From: Clostridiales bacterium
Lineage (GTDB): Bacteria; Bacillota; Clostridia; Lachnospirales; Anaerotignaceae
NCBI GenBank assembly: GCA_019423725.1
Contig: JAHZAW010000058.1
Location: 1-32,397, forward strand
Length of the DNA stretch: 32,397 nucleotides
Direction: 5' to 3'
Shown here: positions 17,889 through 26,629 of the stretch, one piece after another
Layout of the letters: every line of letters starts with the position of its first letter
Position numbering within the stretch: the first letter of the stretch is position 1
Notes under the pieces: model-generated
The model's database searches: none
The model's input: the letters and a program-made list of their open reading frames with translations, nothing else
Told to the model about the DNA's origin: nothing
Program-made: the position numbers and the translations under genes

Positions 17889-17899
17889 TTGTCATACAA
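17889..17899. promoter_or_regulatory. GntR/FadR-type operator-like motif, copy 1
   Basis: TTGTATGACAA on the minus strand fits the TNGTNNNACNA dyad known for FadR-subfamily GntR regulators. It lies 19 bases upstream of the PFOR -35. An identical copy is at 18154-18164. No GntR gene is in the window. Confidence 0.45.
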
Positions 17900-18250
17900 C
17901 ACAGGGAGAAACCGTGTGTTTATGCGGTTTTTTTAAAGGATTTTATGTCGAAATGACTAATTGGGACAGTCAAATTTGCAAAAAAAAATAAATTTTTCGT
18001 AAAATTGTTTTTGGAAATAAAAAACGACAAACTTTGGCCGCTAATATGATAATAAATTGGTCAAAATTAAAATGGAAAAAAGGGCTGGATATATATCTTT
18101 AAAAGAAAAACTTTTAAATTTCGGCAAATTTGATTAAAAAAATGATGCGTTTGTTGTCATACAAGATATGAGATTATATGTTATGTAAGTCCGCAGAGAA
18201 AAACACATCCGCGGACCATAAAAAATGCGTATAGTAAGAGAACAAATGTG
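17900..18250. other. Long AT-rich spacer upstream of PFOR
   Basis: No convincing gene is present. It contains a short terminator-like hairpin on the plus strand (AAACCG 17909-17914 / CGGTTT 17925-17930, then T4), a GTCCGC / GCGGAC hairpin at 18189-18216 without a T tail, and the second operator-like motif. I see no promoter-terminator pair that would define a small RNA. Confidence 0.5.
18154..18164. promoter_or_regulatory. GntR/FadR-type operator-like motif, copy 2
   Basis: The same 11-base dyad as at 17889-17899, in the same orientation, 265 bases away. Identity extends to 15 bases (TTTGTTGTCATACAA, 17885-17899 and 18150-18164), which makes chance less likely. Confidence 0.45.
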
Positions 18251-18255
18251 CATTG

Positions 18256-18441
18256 TCAGCGTATTACGAATCTTATGTTTTTTCTTGATGACGGCTGATA
18301 ATCTGAGGTGTTTGAAAAATTTGAGGATGGATCGTCATTGTGGTCGAACATTTTTGCCTTAGAGGATGTTTTTATTAAAGTTCCTGTGTAATAATCTCTG
18401 TAGGGAGATCTGAGTTCTATTTTTTCGGTAATGAGTCTCAT
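18256..18441 (-). CDS. Possible small protein, 61 residues
   Basis: I do not recognise this ORF. It is polar and basic, with no signal peptide or membrane segment, and contains a YRDYYTGTLI stretch near residues 14-23. In its favour are an AAAGGA site 8 bases before the ATG, a TATAAT on the minus strand at 18469-18474, and its position in an otherwise empty 820-base gap. Against it are the lack of a good -35 and of a T-tailed terminator. It would be transcribed divergently from dnaE. Confidence 0.3.
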   Translation of the reverse strand: MRLITEKIELRSPYRDYYTGTLIKTSSKAKMFDHNDDPSSNFSNTSDYQPSSRKNIRFVIR

Positions 18442-18536
18442 ATGGATATTCCTTTGACATTTTTATAAATTATATGAGAACGAACGGGCAGTGTTGCACA
18501 ATAATAACTTGTAAGAAAAATTTTACAGTAAAAAAA

Positions 18537-18564
18537 TTGAGTATATCTGTATTTGTGATATAAT
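18537..18564 (+). promoter_or_regulatory. Promoter of dnaE-pfk
   Basis: TTGAGT (18537-18542) and TATAAT (18559-18564) are separated by 16 bases. GGGAGG at 18579-18584 then lies 7 bases before the dnaE ATG. Confidence 0.7.
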
Positions 18565-18591
18565 TATTTTATTAATCTGGGAGGTAAAAAT

Positions 18592-21500
18592 ATGGAAGAT
18601 AAAAAAATAAATTTTACCCATCTGCATGTCCATACGGAATACAGCCTCTGGGACGGACCAGCGAAAATAGGAGAGCTCGTCAAAAGAGCCAAAGAGCTTG
18701 GAATGAATAACCTCGCCATAACCGATCATGGCGCGATGTTTGGCGTCATCGATTTTTATAAAGCTTGTAAAGATGAGGACATAAAGCCGATAATCGGCTG
18801 TGAAGTATATGTGGCGCCACAGAGCAGGTTTGACAAAAACAGCAGGGAAAGCGTCAGCTATTACCACCTTGTGCTGCTGGCTGAAAACAATGAAGGCTAT
18901 CAGAACCTTATAAAGCTGGTATCACTTGGATACACAGAGGGATTTTATTATAAACCCAGGGTGGATGAGGAACTGCTCAGAAAATACCATACAGGCATAA
19001 TAGCTGCCAGTGCATGCCTTGCTGGGCCGGTGGCAAGGACTCTGCTTAATGGGTCATATGATATGGCAAAGGATATGGCGCTTAAATATTTAGATATATT
19101 TGGCGAGGGCAACTTTTTTCTGGAGCTCCAGAACCACGGCATACCGGAGCAGAAAACGGTAAATGCCGGGCTTATTAAAATGAGCCAGGAAACCGGCATA
19201 CCTCTTATATGCACCAACGATGTGCACTATATAAGACAGGAAGACTGGGAAGCCCATGATATACTTTTGTGCATACAGACAGGCAAGACTGTCAATGATG
19301 AGAACAGGATGAGATATGAAGGAAACTGTTATCATCTTAAAAGTGCTGAGGAAATGTATGAACTTTTTTCATATATTCCCGAAGCCATTGAAAATACTGA
19401 GAAAATAGCGGAAAGATGTAATGTGGAATTTACATTCCATGAACTTAAGCTTCCTAAATATGATGTTCCGGAAGGTTATACGGCTGAGGAGTTCCTTAAA
19501 AAAATAACCTATGATGGATTTTTGAAGAGATATCCTGATGCCGATGAAGAGCTTAAAAAAAGGCTGGAATATGAACTGGATACCATCGTCAGGATGGGAT
19601 ATGTGGATTATTTCCTTATTGTGTGGGACTATATAAAATTTGCCAAGGATAACGGCATAGCCGTTGGACCTGGAAGGGGAAGCGCGGCAGGAAGCGTTGT
19701 TGCCTATTCTCTGGAAATAACGACCATAGACCCCATAAAATATGATCTTATATTTGAAAGATTTTTGAATCCTGAGCGTGTCAGCATGCCAGATATAGAT
19801 GTGGACTTTTCTGATGAAAGACGACAGGAAGTCATTGATTATGTAACAAGGAAATATGGCTCCGATAAGGTGGCCCAGATAATAACCTTTGGAACCATGG
19901 CAGCCAGGGCGGCCATTAAAGATGTGGGAAGGGCTTTGGATGTGCCCTATGCCGATGCGGACAGGATCTCAAAGATGATACCCTCTGAGCTCAATATGAC
20001 CATTGATAAAGCTCTTGCGATGAATATTGAACTTAAAAATGAGTATGAGAATGATGAGGACACAAGAAAGCTCATTGATATGAGCCGTAAGCTTGAGGGA
20101 CTGCCAAGACATGCATCCACCCATGCAGCTGGAGTCGTAATATGCGGAAAGCCGGTTGTGGATTATGTTCCTTTATATATGTCAGATAAAGGAACTTCAA
20201 CGCAGTTTACCATGACTACCCTTGAGGAACTGGGAATACTTAAAATGGACTTCCTTGGCCTCAGGACCCTTACGGTCGTGGAAAACGCTGTAAAGGAAAT
20301 AAAGAGAAACTATGGGATAGATATAAATATCGATGAGATAGGCGATGATGATCCCCAGGTTTACGAACTCATAGCCCAGGGAAAGACCGAGGGTGTGTTC
20401 CAGCTGGAAAGCGGCGGCATGAAGCAGTTCATGAAGGAACTTAAGCCAAACAGGCTGGAGGATCTCATAGCGGGAATATCCTTGTATAGACCCGGCCCCA
20501 TGGATTTCATACCAAAGTATGTAAAGGGCAAAAACAGCGGCGAGGAGATACAGTATACATCACCTAAACTTGAGCCTATACTTAAAAATACCTATGGCTG
20601 TATAGTATATCAGGAGCAGGTAATGCAGATAGTGCGTGAACTTGCCGGATACAGTCTGGGAAGAAGCGACCTGGTAAGAAGGGCCATGAGCAAGAAAAAG
20701 GCCAAGGTAATGGCCGAAGAAAGGAAAAACTTCATTTATGGCATAGAAGGAGAGGTCCCTGGATGTCTGGCCAATGGCATACCGGTAAAGACAGCTGAAA
20801 AGATATTTGATGAAATGACTGACTTTGCCAAATATGCCTTTAATAAGAGCCACGCGGCCTGCTATGCTGTGGTGGCCTATCAGACAGCCTGGCTGAAATA
20901 CCATTATCCCGTGGAATTTATGGCAGCTCTTATGACATCGGTAATGGATAATACGCCTAAGGTGGCAGGATATATAAATGACTGCAAAAATATGGGCATT
21001 GAACTTCTTCCACCTGATATAAATGAGGGGTTTGCAGGATTTTCAGTATCAGGAAATAAGATAAGGTTTGGACTTGCTGCCATTAAAAGCGTTGGAAAGC
21101 CTGGAGTCAAAGCCATAGTTGAAGAAAGGGAGAAAAACGGAAACTATAAGGGACTGACAGATTTCTGCAATAGGCTTACCGGCCAGGAAATTAATAAAAG
21201 AATGGTAGAAAATCTTATATATGCCGGAGCCTTTGACTCATTCGGAGGCACAAGAAGGCAGTATATAAGCGTTTATAAATCAGTTATGGATGGACTTATC
21301 CAGTCTAAACGAAATAATATCGAAGGACAGCTCAATCTTTTTGATATGGATAATGGCGGAGAAAATTCTGCTGTGGAGGATAATTTTGCTCCTGTTGAGG
21401 AATTTCCTGAGAAGGAAAGACTTGAAAATGAGAAAGTCGTTCTCGGCATATATATAAGCGGACATCCCCTTGCTGAGTTTATAGATGTTCTTGATAAAAA

Positions 21501-22059
21501 AGTCAGCGTTCATTGTTCCGACTTCCTTGAAAGCAACGTTGAGGAAGGCTTAAGTGACATACGTGATGGACAGAAGGTCAAAATAGGCGGATTTATTTCC
21601 GATAAAAGTGTTAAATTCACAAAGAATAATGCACAGATGGCTTTCATAAGGCTGGAGGATATGACGGGAAGCGCTGAAGTCATAATTTTCCCCAAAACCT
21701 ATGATAAATTCGGTAAATATCTTTATGAAGACAAGGTTATAATAGTAGAGGGCCGAGCTTCCATATCAGAGGGTGAGGAGCCAAAGATAGTGGGAGAAAA
21801 TATAATACCCTTCGATAAAATAGAGGAAAAACCTAAACCTGTGAGTATAGGGATTGTTTTGGAAAATGGAGTTTCCTTTGACAGTGTAAGGCACATAATC
21901 GAGGAGAATCACGGCAGTGTGCCTTTATATATAAATGATAAGGCCAGCGGAAAAAAATATCGTACAGATGAAAACTACTGGCTCAATGTCAATGATGGCA
22001 CCCTTAAAAAATTAAAGGCGTGTCTCGGAGATGAAAATGTTGTTACTAAATACAGATAG
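18592..22059 (+). CDS. dnaE: DNA polymerase III subunit alpha
   Basis: This 1155-residue protein is a replicative DNA polymerase of the DnaE1 type. The N-terminal PHP domain starts with FTHLHVHTEYSLWDGPAKI and continues with ITDHGAMFG. The palm domain has GPGRGSAAGSVVAY near 360 and PDIDVDFSDERR with catalytic Asp401 and Asp403. The fingers/tandem HhH region includes YRPGPMDFIPKYVKGKNSG, YGCIVYQEQVMQI and FNKSHAACYAVVAYQTAWLKYHYP. An OB-fold domain spans about 990-1070 (VKIGGFISDKSVKFTKN, MAFIRLEDMTGSAEVIIFP). No exonuclease domain is inserted, so it is not PolC. A phosphofructokinase-family gene begins 12 bases after its stop, with a ribosome site overlapping the stop. This dnaE-pfkA order is common in Firmicutes. 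Confidence 0.97.
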   Translation: MEDKKINFTHLHVHTEYSLWDGPAKIGELVKRAKELGMNNLAITDHGAMFGVIDFYKACKDEDIKPIIGCEVYVAPQSRFDKNSRESVSYYHLVLLAENNEGYQNLIKLVSLGYTEGFYYKPRVDEELLRKYHTGIIAASACLAGPVARTLLNGSYDMAKDMALKYLDIFGEGNFFLELQNHGIPEQKTVNAGLIKMSQETGIPLICTNDVHYIRQEDWEAHDILLCIQTGKTVNDENRMRYEGNCYHLKSAEEMYELFSYIPEAIENTEKIAERCNVEFTFHELKLPKYDVPEGYTAEEFLKKITYDGFLKRYPDADEELKKRLEYELDTIVRMGYVDYFLIVWDYIKFAKDNGIAVGPGRGSAAGSVVAYSLEITTIDPIKYDLIFERFLNPERVSMPDIDVDFSDERRQEVIDYVTRKYGSDKVAQIITFGTMAARAAIKDVGRALDVPYADADRISKMIPSELNMTIDKALAMNIELKNEYENDEDTRKLIDMSRKLEGLPRHASTHAAGVVICGKPVVDYVPLYMSDKGTSTQFTMTTLEELGILKMDFLGLRTLTVVENAVKEIKRNYGIDINIDEIGDDDPQVYELIAQGKTEGVFQLESGGMKQFMKELKPNRLEDLIAGISLYRPGPMDFIPKYVKGKNSGEEIQYTSPKLEPILKNTYGCIVYQEQVMQIVRELAGYSLGRSDLVRRAMSKKKAKVMAEERKNFIYGIEGEVPGCLANGIPVKTAEKIFDEMTDFAKYAFNKSHAACYAVVAYQTAWLKYHYPVEFMAALMTSVMDNTPKVAGYINDCKNMGIELLPPDINEGFAGFSVSGNKIRFGLAAIKSVGKPGVKAIVEEREKNGNYKGLTDFCNRLTGQEINKRMVENLIYAGAFDSFGGTRRQYISVYKSVMDGLIQSKRNNIEGQLNLFDMDNGGENSAVEDNFAPVEEFPEKERLENEKVVLGIYISGHPLAEFIDVLDKKVSVHCSDFLESNVEEGLSDIRDGQKVKIGGFISDKSVKFTKNNAQMAFIRLEDMTGSAEVIIFPKTYDKFGKYLYEDKVIIVEGRASISEGEEPKIVGENIIPFDKIEEKPKPVSIGIVLENGVSFDSVRHIIEENHGSVPLYINDKASGKKYRTDENYWLNVNDGTLKKLKACLGDENVVTKYR

Positions 22060-22071
22060 GGAGGCAGTTTT

Positions 22072-23049
22072 ATGGAAAACGGACAGCTTAAAATAGGAAT
22101 ACTTACCAGCGGCGGAGATGCTCCGGGAATGAACGCGGCCATAAGAGCCGTAGTCAGGACAGGCATTAATAAAAACTGCAGGGTAATAGGAATACACAAG
22201 GGATATATCGGCCTTATAAACGGAGATATAACAGAGCTCAAGTCAAAGGACGTTTCAGACATAATGAACAGAGGCGGTACTATTTTACATACTGCCCGCT
22301 GTCCTGAAATGATGACTGAAGAAGGAGTTTCAAGGGCTGCAGCCATTTACAATATTCTTGGTCTTGACGGCCTTGTGGTAATTGGCGGAGACGGTTCGTT
22401 CAGAGGATGCCAGGCGCTTTCCGAAAGGGGAGTCACCACCATAGGCATACCCGGCCCCATCGACCTGGCTATATCATGTAGTGAATATCCCATTGGATTT
22501 GATACGGCAGTAAATACCGGACTTGACGCCATTAGAAAACTCCGCGATACATCAAGCTCCCATGAGAGATGTTCGGTTGTGGAAATGATGGGCAGGGATG
22601 CAGGATATCTTGCTATATGGTGTGCCATGACAGGCGGAGCTGAAGAAGTTCTCATACCTGAAAGCAAGGGTGTTATCACAGAAGATATGGTGATCGAACA
22701 GATCCTTATGAACCGAAGCAGAGGAAAGAGACATAATCTCGTTGTAGTTGCAGAAGGAGTAGGAGGAACTGTTAAGCTTGCTAAAAAGATACAGGATATA
22801 ACAGGAATACAGACAAGAGCAACTGTACTTGGACATTTACAGAGGGGCGGAATACCCACAGCTGTTGACTGTATGCATGCTTCTATGATGGGATATCTTG
22901 CGGTAAAGGAGATCCTTGATGGAGGAAAAAATAAAATAATCGCATATAACAGAGGAAGATACGAGGCTCTGGATATAAATGAAGCTCTTAATATGAAAAA
23001 GAAGATCGACAGCGAATATTATGATGTAATCAAACTTCTTTCGATCTGA
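22072..23049 (+). CDS. pfkA: 6-phosphofructokinase family protein with altered catalytic loop
   Basis: This 325-residue protein has the length of ATP-dependent phosphofructokinase (fructose-6-phosphate to fructose-1,6-bisphosphate). Conserved parts are LTSGGDAPGMNAAIRA (11-26), Arg76 in HTARCPEM, GGDGSFRG (105-112, the Gly after Asp typical of ATP users), SSHERCSVVEMMGRDAGY and TVLGHLQRGG. The catalytic loop, usually PGTIDND, reads PGPIDLA (127-133). The catalytic Asp is kept (Asp131), but Thr becomes Pro129 and the second Asp becomes Ala133. The frame is intact and all other substrate residues remain, so this is not simple decay. It is the second gene after dnaE, where many Firmicutes carry their main pfkA. 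It may have altered activity or a regulatory role. Confidence 0.88.
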   Translation: MENGQLKIGILTSGGDAPGMNAAIRAVVRTGINKNCRVIGIHKGYIGLINGDITELKSKDVSDIMNRGGTILHTARCPEMMTEEGVSRAAAIYNILGLDGLVVIGGDGSFRGCQALSERGVTTIGIPGPIDLAISCSEYPIGFDTAVNTGLDAIRKLRDTSSSHERCSVVEMMGRDAGYLAIWCAMTGGAEEVLIPESKGVITEDMVIEQILMNRSRGKRHNLVVVAEGVGGTVKLAKKIQDITGIQTRATVLGHLQRGGIPTAVDCMHASMMGYLAVKEILDGGKNKIIAYNRGRYEALDINEALNMKKKIDSEYYDVIKLLSI

Positions 23050-23061
23050 TATGTTTAAATG

Positions 23062-23092
23062 GCGGCGCACCTTTGGTGTGCCGCTGTTTTTT
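23062..23092 (+). terminator. Intrinsic terminator after the phosphofructokinase gene
   Basis: The 10-bp stem GCGGCGCACC / GGTGTGCCGC (one G-T pair) with a TTT loop is followed by TGTTTTTT. It closes the dnaE-pfk operon. Confidence 0.92.
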
Positions 23093-23185
23093 ATAAATAT
23101 GATATGTTCTCTTTAAAAATTTACCTTACTTATCTTATCAAGATCATCATTAACTGAAATTTTGACTGGTTTTGTTCTTTATTAT

Positions 23186-23214
23186 TTGACAGTGTTCTTA
23201 TTTTAGTTTATGTT
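23186..23214 (+). promoter_or_regulatory. Promoter of the AEC permease gene
   Basis: A consensus TTGACA (23186-23191) is followed after 17 bases by a weak TATGTT (23209-23214). GGAGG at 23240-23244 lies 6 bases before the ATG. Confidence 0.55.
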
Positions 23215-23250
23215 TATATTATTAACGGGGATAATATATGGAGGTAAATT

Positions 23251-24189
23251 ATGGAGGAACAATTTAATATTCTGCTTAATCAGATGTTTGTATTTTTTAC
23301 GCTTATAGCCATAGGCTTTGCCGCCCAGAGGATAAAGCTGCTCAATGATATGACCATTGATGCGCTCTCATCACTGGTAGTAAGGCTGATACTGCCCTGC
23401 ATGGTATGCACTACCGTTGTTAATGGCGCTACTATTGAGGGAGTGCTTGATAAAATACCATTTTTTTTATGCTCATTTTTGATGATAGCAATACTTTTAT
23501 GCATCGCTTTTGTGAGCAGTAAACTTATGAGGATGCAGCCGCCCACCAGCTATATAAATATGGCTGTCATCGGTTTTCCAAATACGGGTTTTATCGGATA
23601 TCCGCTGCTTCTGGCAATGTTTCCAGAGACAGGAGCTCTGGCTGTGGCAGTATATGTCATAGTGGATCAAGTGACGTTCTGGTCAATCGTTCCAGTGCTT
23701 ACTAAGCCCCAGATATCACTTAGGGATATAAGTCTTAAAAAACTTATAAACCCTCCGTTTATTTCTCTTATTGTGGGGCTGGTACTTATAGCATTAAATA
23801 TACATCCATCAAATACAGCCTGGAATACTGTGACTGATGTCGGCTCCACCAGCAAATATTTTGCGCTTATATACATAGGTGCCGATATAGGAAGGAAAGG
23901 CTTCAAATCTATCATAAAGAGGCCTAAAATATTCCTCACCATACCAATAAAGCTGATAATTGCGCCTATTGTTGTATTCTTTATATTAAAGGCCATAGGC
24001 GTTCTTACAGCAGAGGAACTCATTATGATAACAACATTTTCAATGCTTCCTTCCATGGTCGTTGTATGTATGCTGGCGGCGCAGAATAAATCAGATGATG
24101 AGTATGCGACGGCAGGACTTATCGTTACTACCCTTTGCAGTATGGTCACCATGCCGCTGGTCATGAAGTTTGTGACTGGGTTTATTTAA
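23251..24189 (+). CDS. AEC (auxin efflux carrier) family permease
   Basis: A 312-residue integral membrane protein of the size and layout of bacterial AEC transporters. About ten hydrophobic segments are visible, for example 12-30, 38-58, 65-85, 170-190, 228-250 and 290-310. The family-typical stretch NMAVIGFPNTGFIGYPLLLAMF lies near 102-123 and the C-terminal half has SMLPSMVVVCMLAAQ. Family members move organic anions such as malate or other carboxylates across the cytoplasmic membrane. The substrate here is unknown. The aconitase-family gene follows but has its own promoter, so a functional link to that hydratase is only a suggestion. Confidence 0.88.
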   Translation: MEEQFNILLNQMFVFFTLIAIGFAAQRIKLLNDMTIDALSSLVVRLILPCMVCTTVVNGATIEGVLDKIPFFLCSFLMIAILLCIAFVSSKLMRMQPPTSYINMAVIGFPNTGFIGYPLLLAMFPETGALAVAVYVIVDQVTFWSIVPVLTKPQISLRDISLKKLINPPFISLIVGLVLIALNIHPSNTAWNTVTDVGSTSKYFALIYIGADIGRKGFKSIIKRPKIFLTIPIKLIIAPIVVFFILKAIGVLTAEELIMITTFSMLPSMVVVCMLAAQNKSDDEYATAGLIVTTLCSMVTMPLVMKFVTGFI

Positions 24190-24196
24190 GCAGGTA

Positions 24197-24225
24197 TTTA
24201 CATCAGTGTGTTAAAGCGCTATAAT
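24197..24225 (+). promoter_or_regulatory. Promoter of the aconitase-family gene
   Basis: TTTACA (24197-24202) and TATAAT (24220-24225) are separated by 17 bases, a near-consensus pair that begins 8 bases after the permease stop. GGAGG at 24243-24247 precedes the ATG at 24255. Confidence 0.75.
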
Positions 24226-24254
24226 ATAAAAAATTTAACTTTGGAGGTTGGCAA

Positions 24255-26546
24255 ATGGTAAAATTATATGACAGCGGTGTTTTTCTTGTTGACGGAAAAA
24301 CGATTATAGAAGATAACGCAAATGCTGAAGCGGCTCTTAAGGCAGCAAAAGGAAGAGCGGTTTCAAAAGAAGAAGGCTCTAAAAATACAATGGCCTATAA
24401 TATTTTGAATAAGCATAACACATCGGGAAATATGGATAAACTCAAGATAAAATTTGACGCCATGGCTTCCCATGATATTACATATGTTGGAATAATCCAG
24501 ACAGCCAGAGCAAGTGGTCTTGAGAAATTCCCTGTACCCTATGTGCTTACCAACTGCCATAACAGCCTCTGTGCCGTTGGCGGAACAATAAATGAAGATG
24601 ACCATCTTTTTGGTCTTTCCTGTGCAAAGAAATATGGTGGAATCTATGTTCCTGCCCATCAGGCCGTCATCCATCAGTATATGCGTGAGATGATGTCAGG
24701 AGTAGGCAAGATGATATTAGGTTCTGACAGCCATACACGTTATGGCGCCCTTGGAACCATGGCCATGGGAGAAGGCGGCCCCGAGCTTGTAAAACAGCTT
24801 TTGAACAAGACCTATGATATAGACAGACCCCAGGTAATAGGTGTATATCTCACAGGAAAACCTGAAGCTGGAGTAGGCCCTCAGGACGTGGCACTTGCCA
24901 TTATCGGAGCTGTATTTGACAATGGATATGTTAAAAACAAAGTTATGGAATTTGTCGGCGACGGCATCTCAGGACTTTCCGTTGACTACAGAAACGGTAT
25001 CGATGTTATGACAACTGAGACTACATGTCTTTCATCCGTATGGTGTACAGATTCCAAGGTAAAGGAATGGTATGATATCCACGGAAGAAGCGGCGATTTC
25101 AAAGAACAGGCTCCCGGTGAAATAACATATTATGATGGAATGATATACATAGACCTTTCGACCATCAAGCCCATGATAGCTATGCCTTTCCACCCCAGCA
25201 ACATTTATACCATAGATGAGCTCAATTCAAACCTTCTTGATATACTTGACGAGGTAGAAAAGACAGGAGCAAAACAGCTTGATAATGATACGATAAAATT
25301 CTCATTAAAGGATAAAGTTAAAAACGGCAGACTTGTGGTAGAACAGGGTGTTATTGCCGGATGTGCCGGCGGTACATATGAAAATATATGTGACGCTGCG
25401 GATATCATAAAGGGCAACTCCATAGGCGATGGAGAATTCGCTCTCAGCGTATATCCTTCAAGCCAGCCCGTATTCCTTTCACTGGTCGAAAATGGAAAGA
25501 TCGCAGATATTATGATGTCAGGAGCTACCGTAAGGTCAGCATTTTGCGGCCCCTGCTTCGGAGCAGGAGACGTCCCTGCAAATAACTGCCTGAGCATAAG
25601 ACATTCCACAAGGAACTTCCCTAACCGTGAAGGTTCAAAGATAACAAGCGGACAGATAGCATCAGTTGCCCTTATGGATGCACGTTCCATAGCTGCTACA
25701 GCCATAAATAAGGGTGTTGTTACTCCTGCCACTGATTTGGATGTAAATTATACAAAACCTAAATACTTCTTCAACGGAGATGTATATAAAAACAGATGTT
25801 ATGACGGATATGGAAAAGCAGATCCTTCCGTTGAACTGAGATTTGGTCCCAACATAACAGACTGGCCCGCAATGAGTGCTTTGACTAATGATATCGTACT
25901 TAAGGTCGTTTCACTCATAACAGACCCTGTAACAACGACTGATGAGCTCATACCTTCAGGAGAGACTTCATCATACCGTTCAAATCCTCTTAAGCTGGCT
26001 GAGTTTGCCCTTTCAAGAAAGGACCCTGCTTATGTTGGAAAGGCTAAAGAGGTTCAGAAGGCTGAAAAGGCAAGACTTGACGGAAAAGACCCCATTGAGG
26101 CCCTTGGAGAACTTAAGGCTGTAAATGACGCCATAAAGAGTGCATATCCTGATTTTGATATAAATAAGACAGGAATCGGAAGCACCATTTATGCTGTAAA
26201 ACCCGGTGACGGTTCCGCCAGAGAGCAGGCTGCCAGCTGCCAGAAGGTACTTGGAGGCTGGGCAAACATAGCTAAGGAATATGCCACAAAGAGATATCGT
26301 TCAAACCTTATCAACTGGGGTATGCTTCCCTTCATATTTGAGGAGGAGCCTCCCTTTGAGAACGGAGATTACATATTCGTTCCTGAGATAAAGAAAGCCA
26401 TTGAGGAAAAGAAATCAGAGATACCAGCTTATATAGTAAAGGATGGAAAGCTTGTTCCATTCGTGCTCAAGATGGGCGATATCACTGATGATGAAAGACA
26501 GATAATACTTGATGGATGTCTCATAAATTATTATGCTGAAAAATAA
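24255..26546 (+). CDS. Aconitase-family hydratase (YbhJ-like)
   Basis: A 763-residue [4Fe-4S] hydro-lyase of the aconitase superfamily, close in length and pattern to E. coli YbhJ rather than to AcnA or AcnB. The three cluster cysteines are present: Cys370 in VIAGCAGG, and Cys431 and Cys434 in FCGPCFGAG. Other family motifs are GSDSHTRYGALGTMAMGEGG (about 156-175) and the C-terminal swivel domain. In this domain YATKRYRSNLINWGMLPF resembles the aconitase region with substrate-binding Arg and Ser residues. The first cysteine is followed by AGG where aconitase has TNS, so the substrate may differ from citrate. No citrate synthase or isocitrate dehydrogenase gene is adjacent. Aconitate hydratase is the default name; specificity is uncertain. 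Confidence 0.85.
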   Translation: MVKLYDSGVFLVDGKTIIEDNANAEAALKAAKGRAVSKEEGSKNTMAYNILNKHNTSGNMDKLKIKFDAMASHDITYVGIIQTARASGLEKFPVPYVLTNCHNSLCAVGGTINEDDHLFGLSCAKKYGGIYVPAHQAVIHQYMREMMSGVGKMILGSDSHTRYGALGTMAMGEGGPELVKQLLNKTYDIDRPQVIGVYLTGKPEAGVGPQDVALAIIGAVFDNGYVKNKVMEFVGDGISGLSVDYRNGIDVMTTETTCLSSVWCTDSKVKEWYDIHGRSGDFKEQAPGEITYYDGMIYIDLSTIKPMIAMPFHPSNIYTIDELNSNLLDILDEVEKTGAKQLDNDTIKFSLKDKVKNGRLVVEQGVIAGCAGGTYENICDAADIIKGNSIGDGEFALSVYPSSQPVFLSLVENGKIADIMMSGATVRSAFCGPCFGAGDVPANNCLSIRHSTRNFPNREGSKITSGQIASVALMDARSIAATAINKGVVTPATDLDVNYTKPKYFFNGDVYKNRCYDGYGKADPSVELRFGPNITDWPAMSALTNDIVLKVVSLITDPVTTTDELIPSGETSSYRSNPLKLAEFALSRKDPAYVGKAKEVQKAEKARLDGKDPIEALGELKAVNDAIKSAYPDFDINKTGIGSTIYAVKPGDGSAREQAASCQKVLGGWANIAKEYATKRYRSNLINWGMLPFIFEEEPPFENGDYIFVPEIKKAIEEKKSEIPAYIVKDGKLVPFVLKMGDITDDERQIILDGCLINYYAEK

Positions 26547-26560
26547 TAGTAAAAAAACTA

Positions 26561-26589
26561 TTGACAAAGAATGAAATTAATAGTATCCT
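26561..26589 (+). promoter_or_regulatory. Promoter of the metY-metA leader
   Basis: A consensus TTGACA (26561-26566) and TATCCT (26584-26589) are 17 bases apart. Transcription would start near 26596, giving about 240 bases of leader before metY. Confidence 0.78.
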
Positions 26590-26629
26590 ATCACCTATAT
26601 TATTTCATTGTTTGAAAGGAGTGACTCAG

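Noticed and set aside
18189..18216. Small RNA or terminator hairpin in the PFOR-dnaE gap
   Set aside because: The 6-bp GTCCGC / GCGGAC stem has a large loop and no T tract on either strand, and no promoter is correctly placed.
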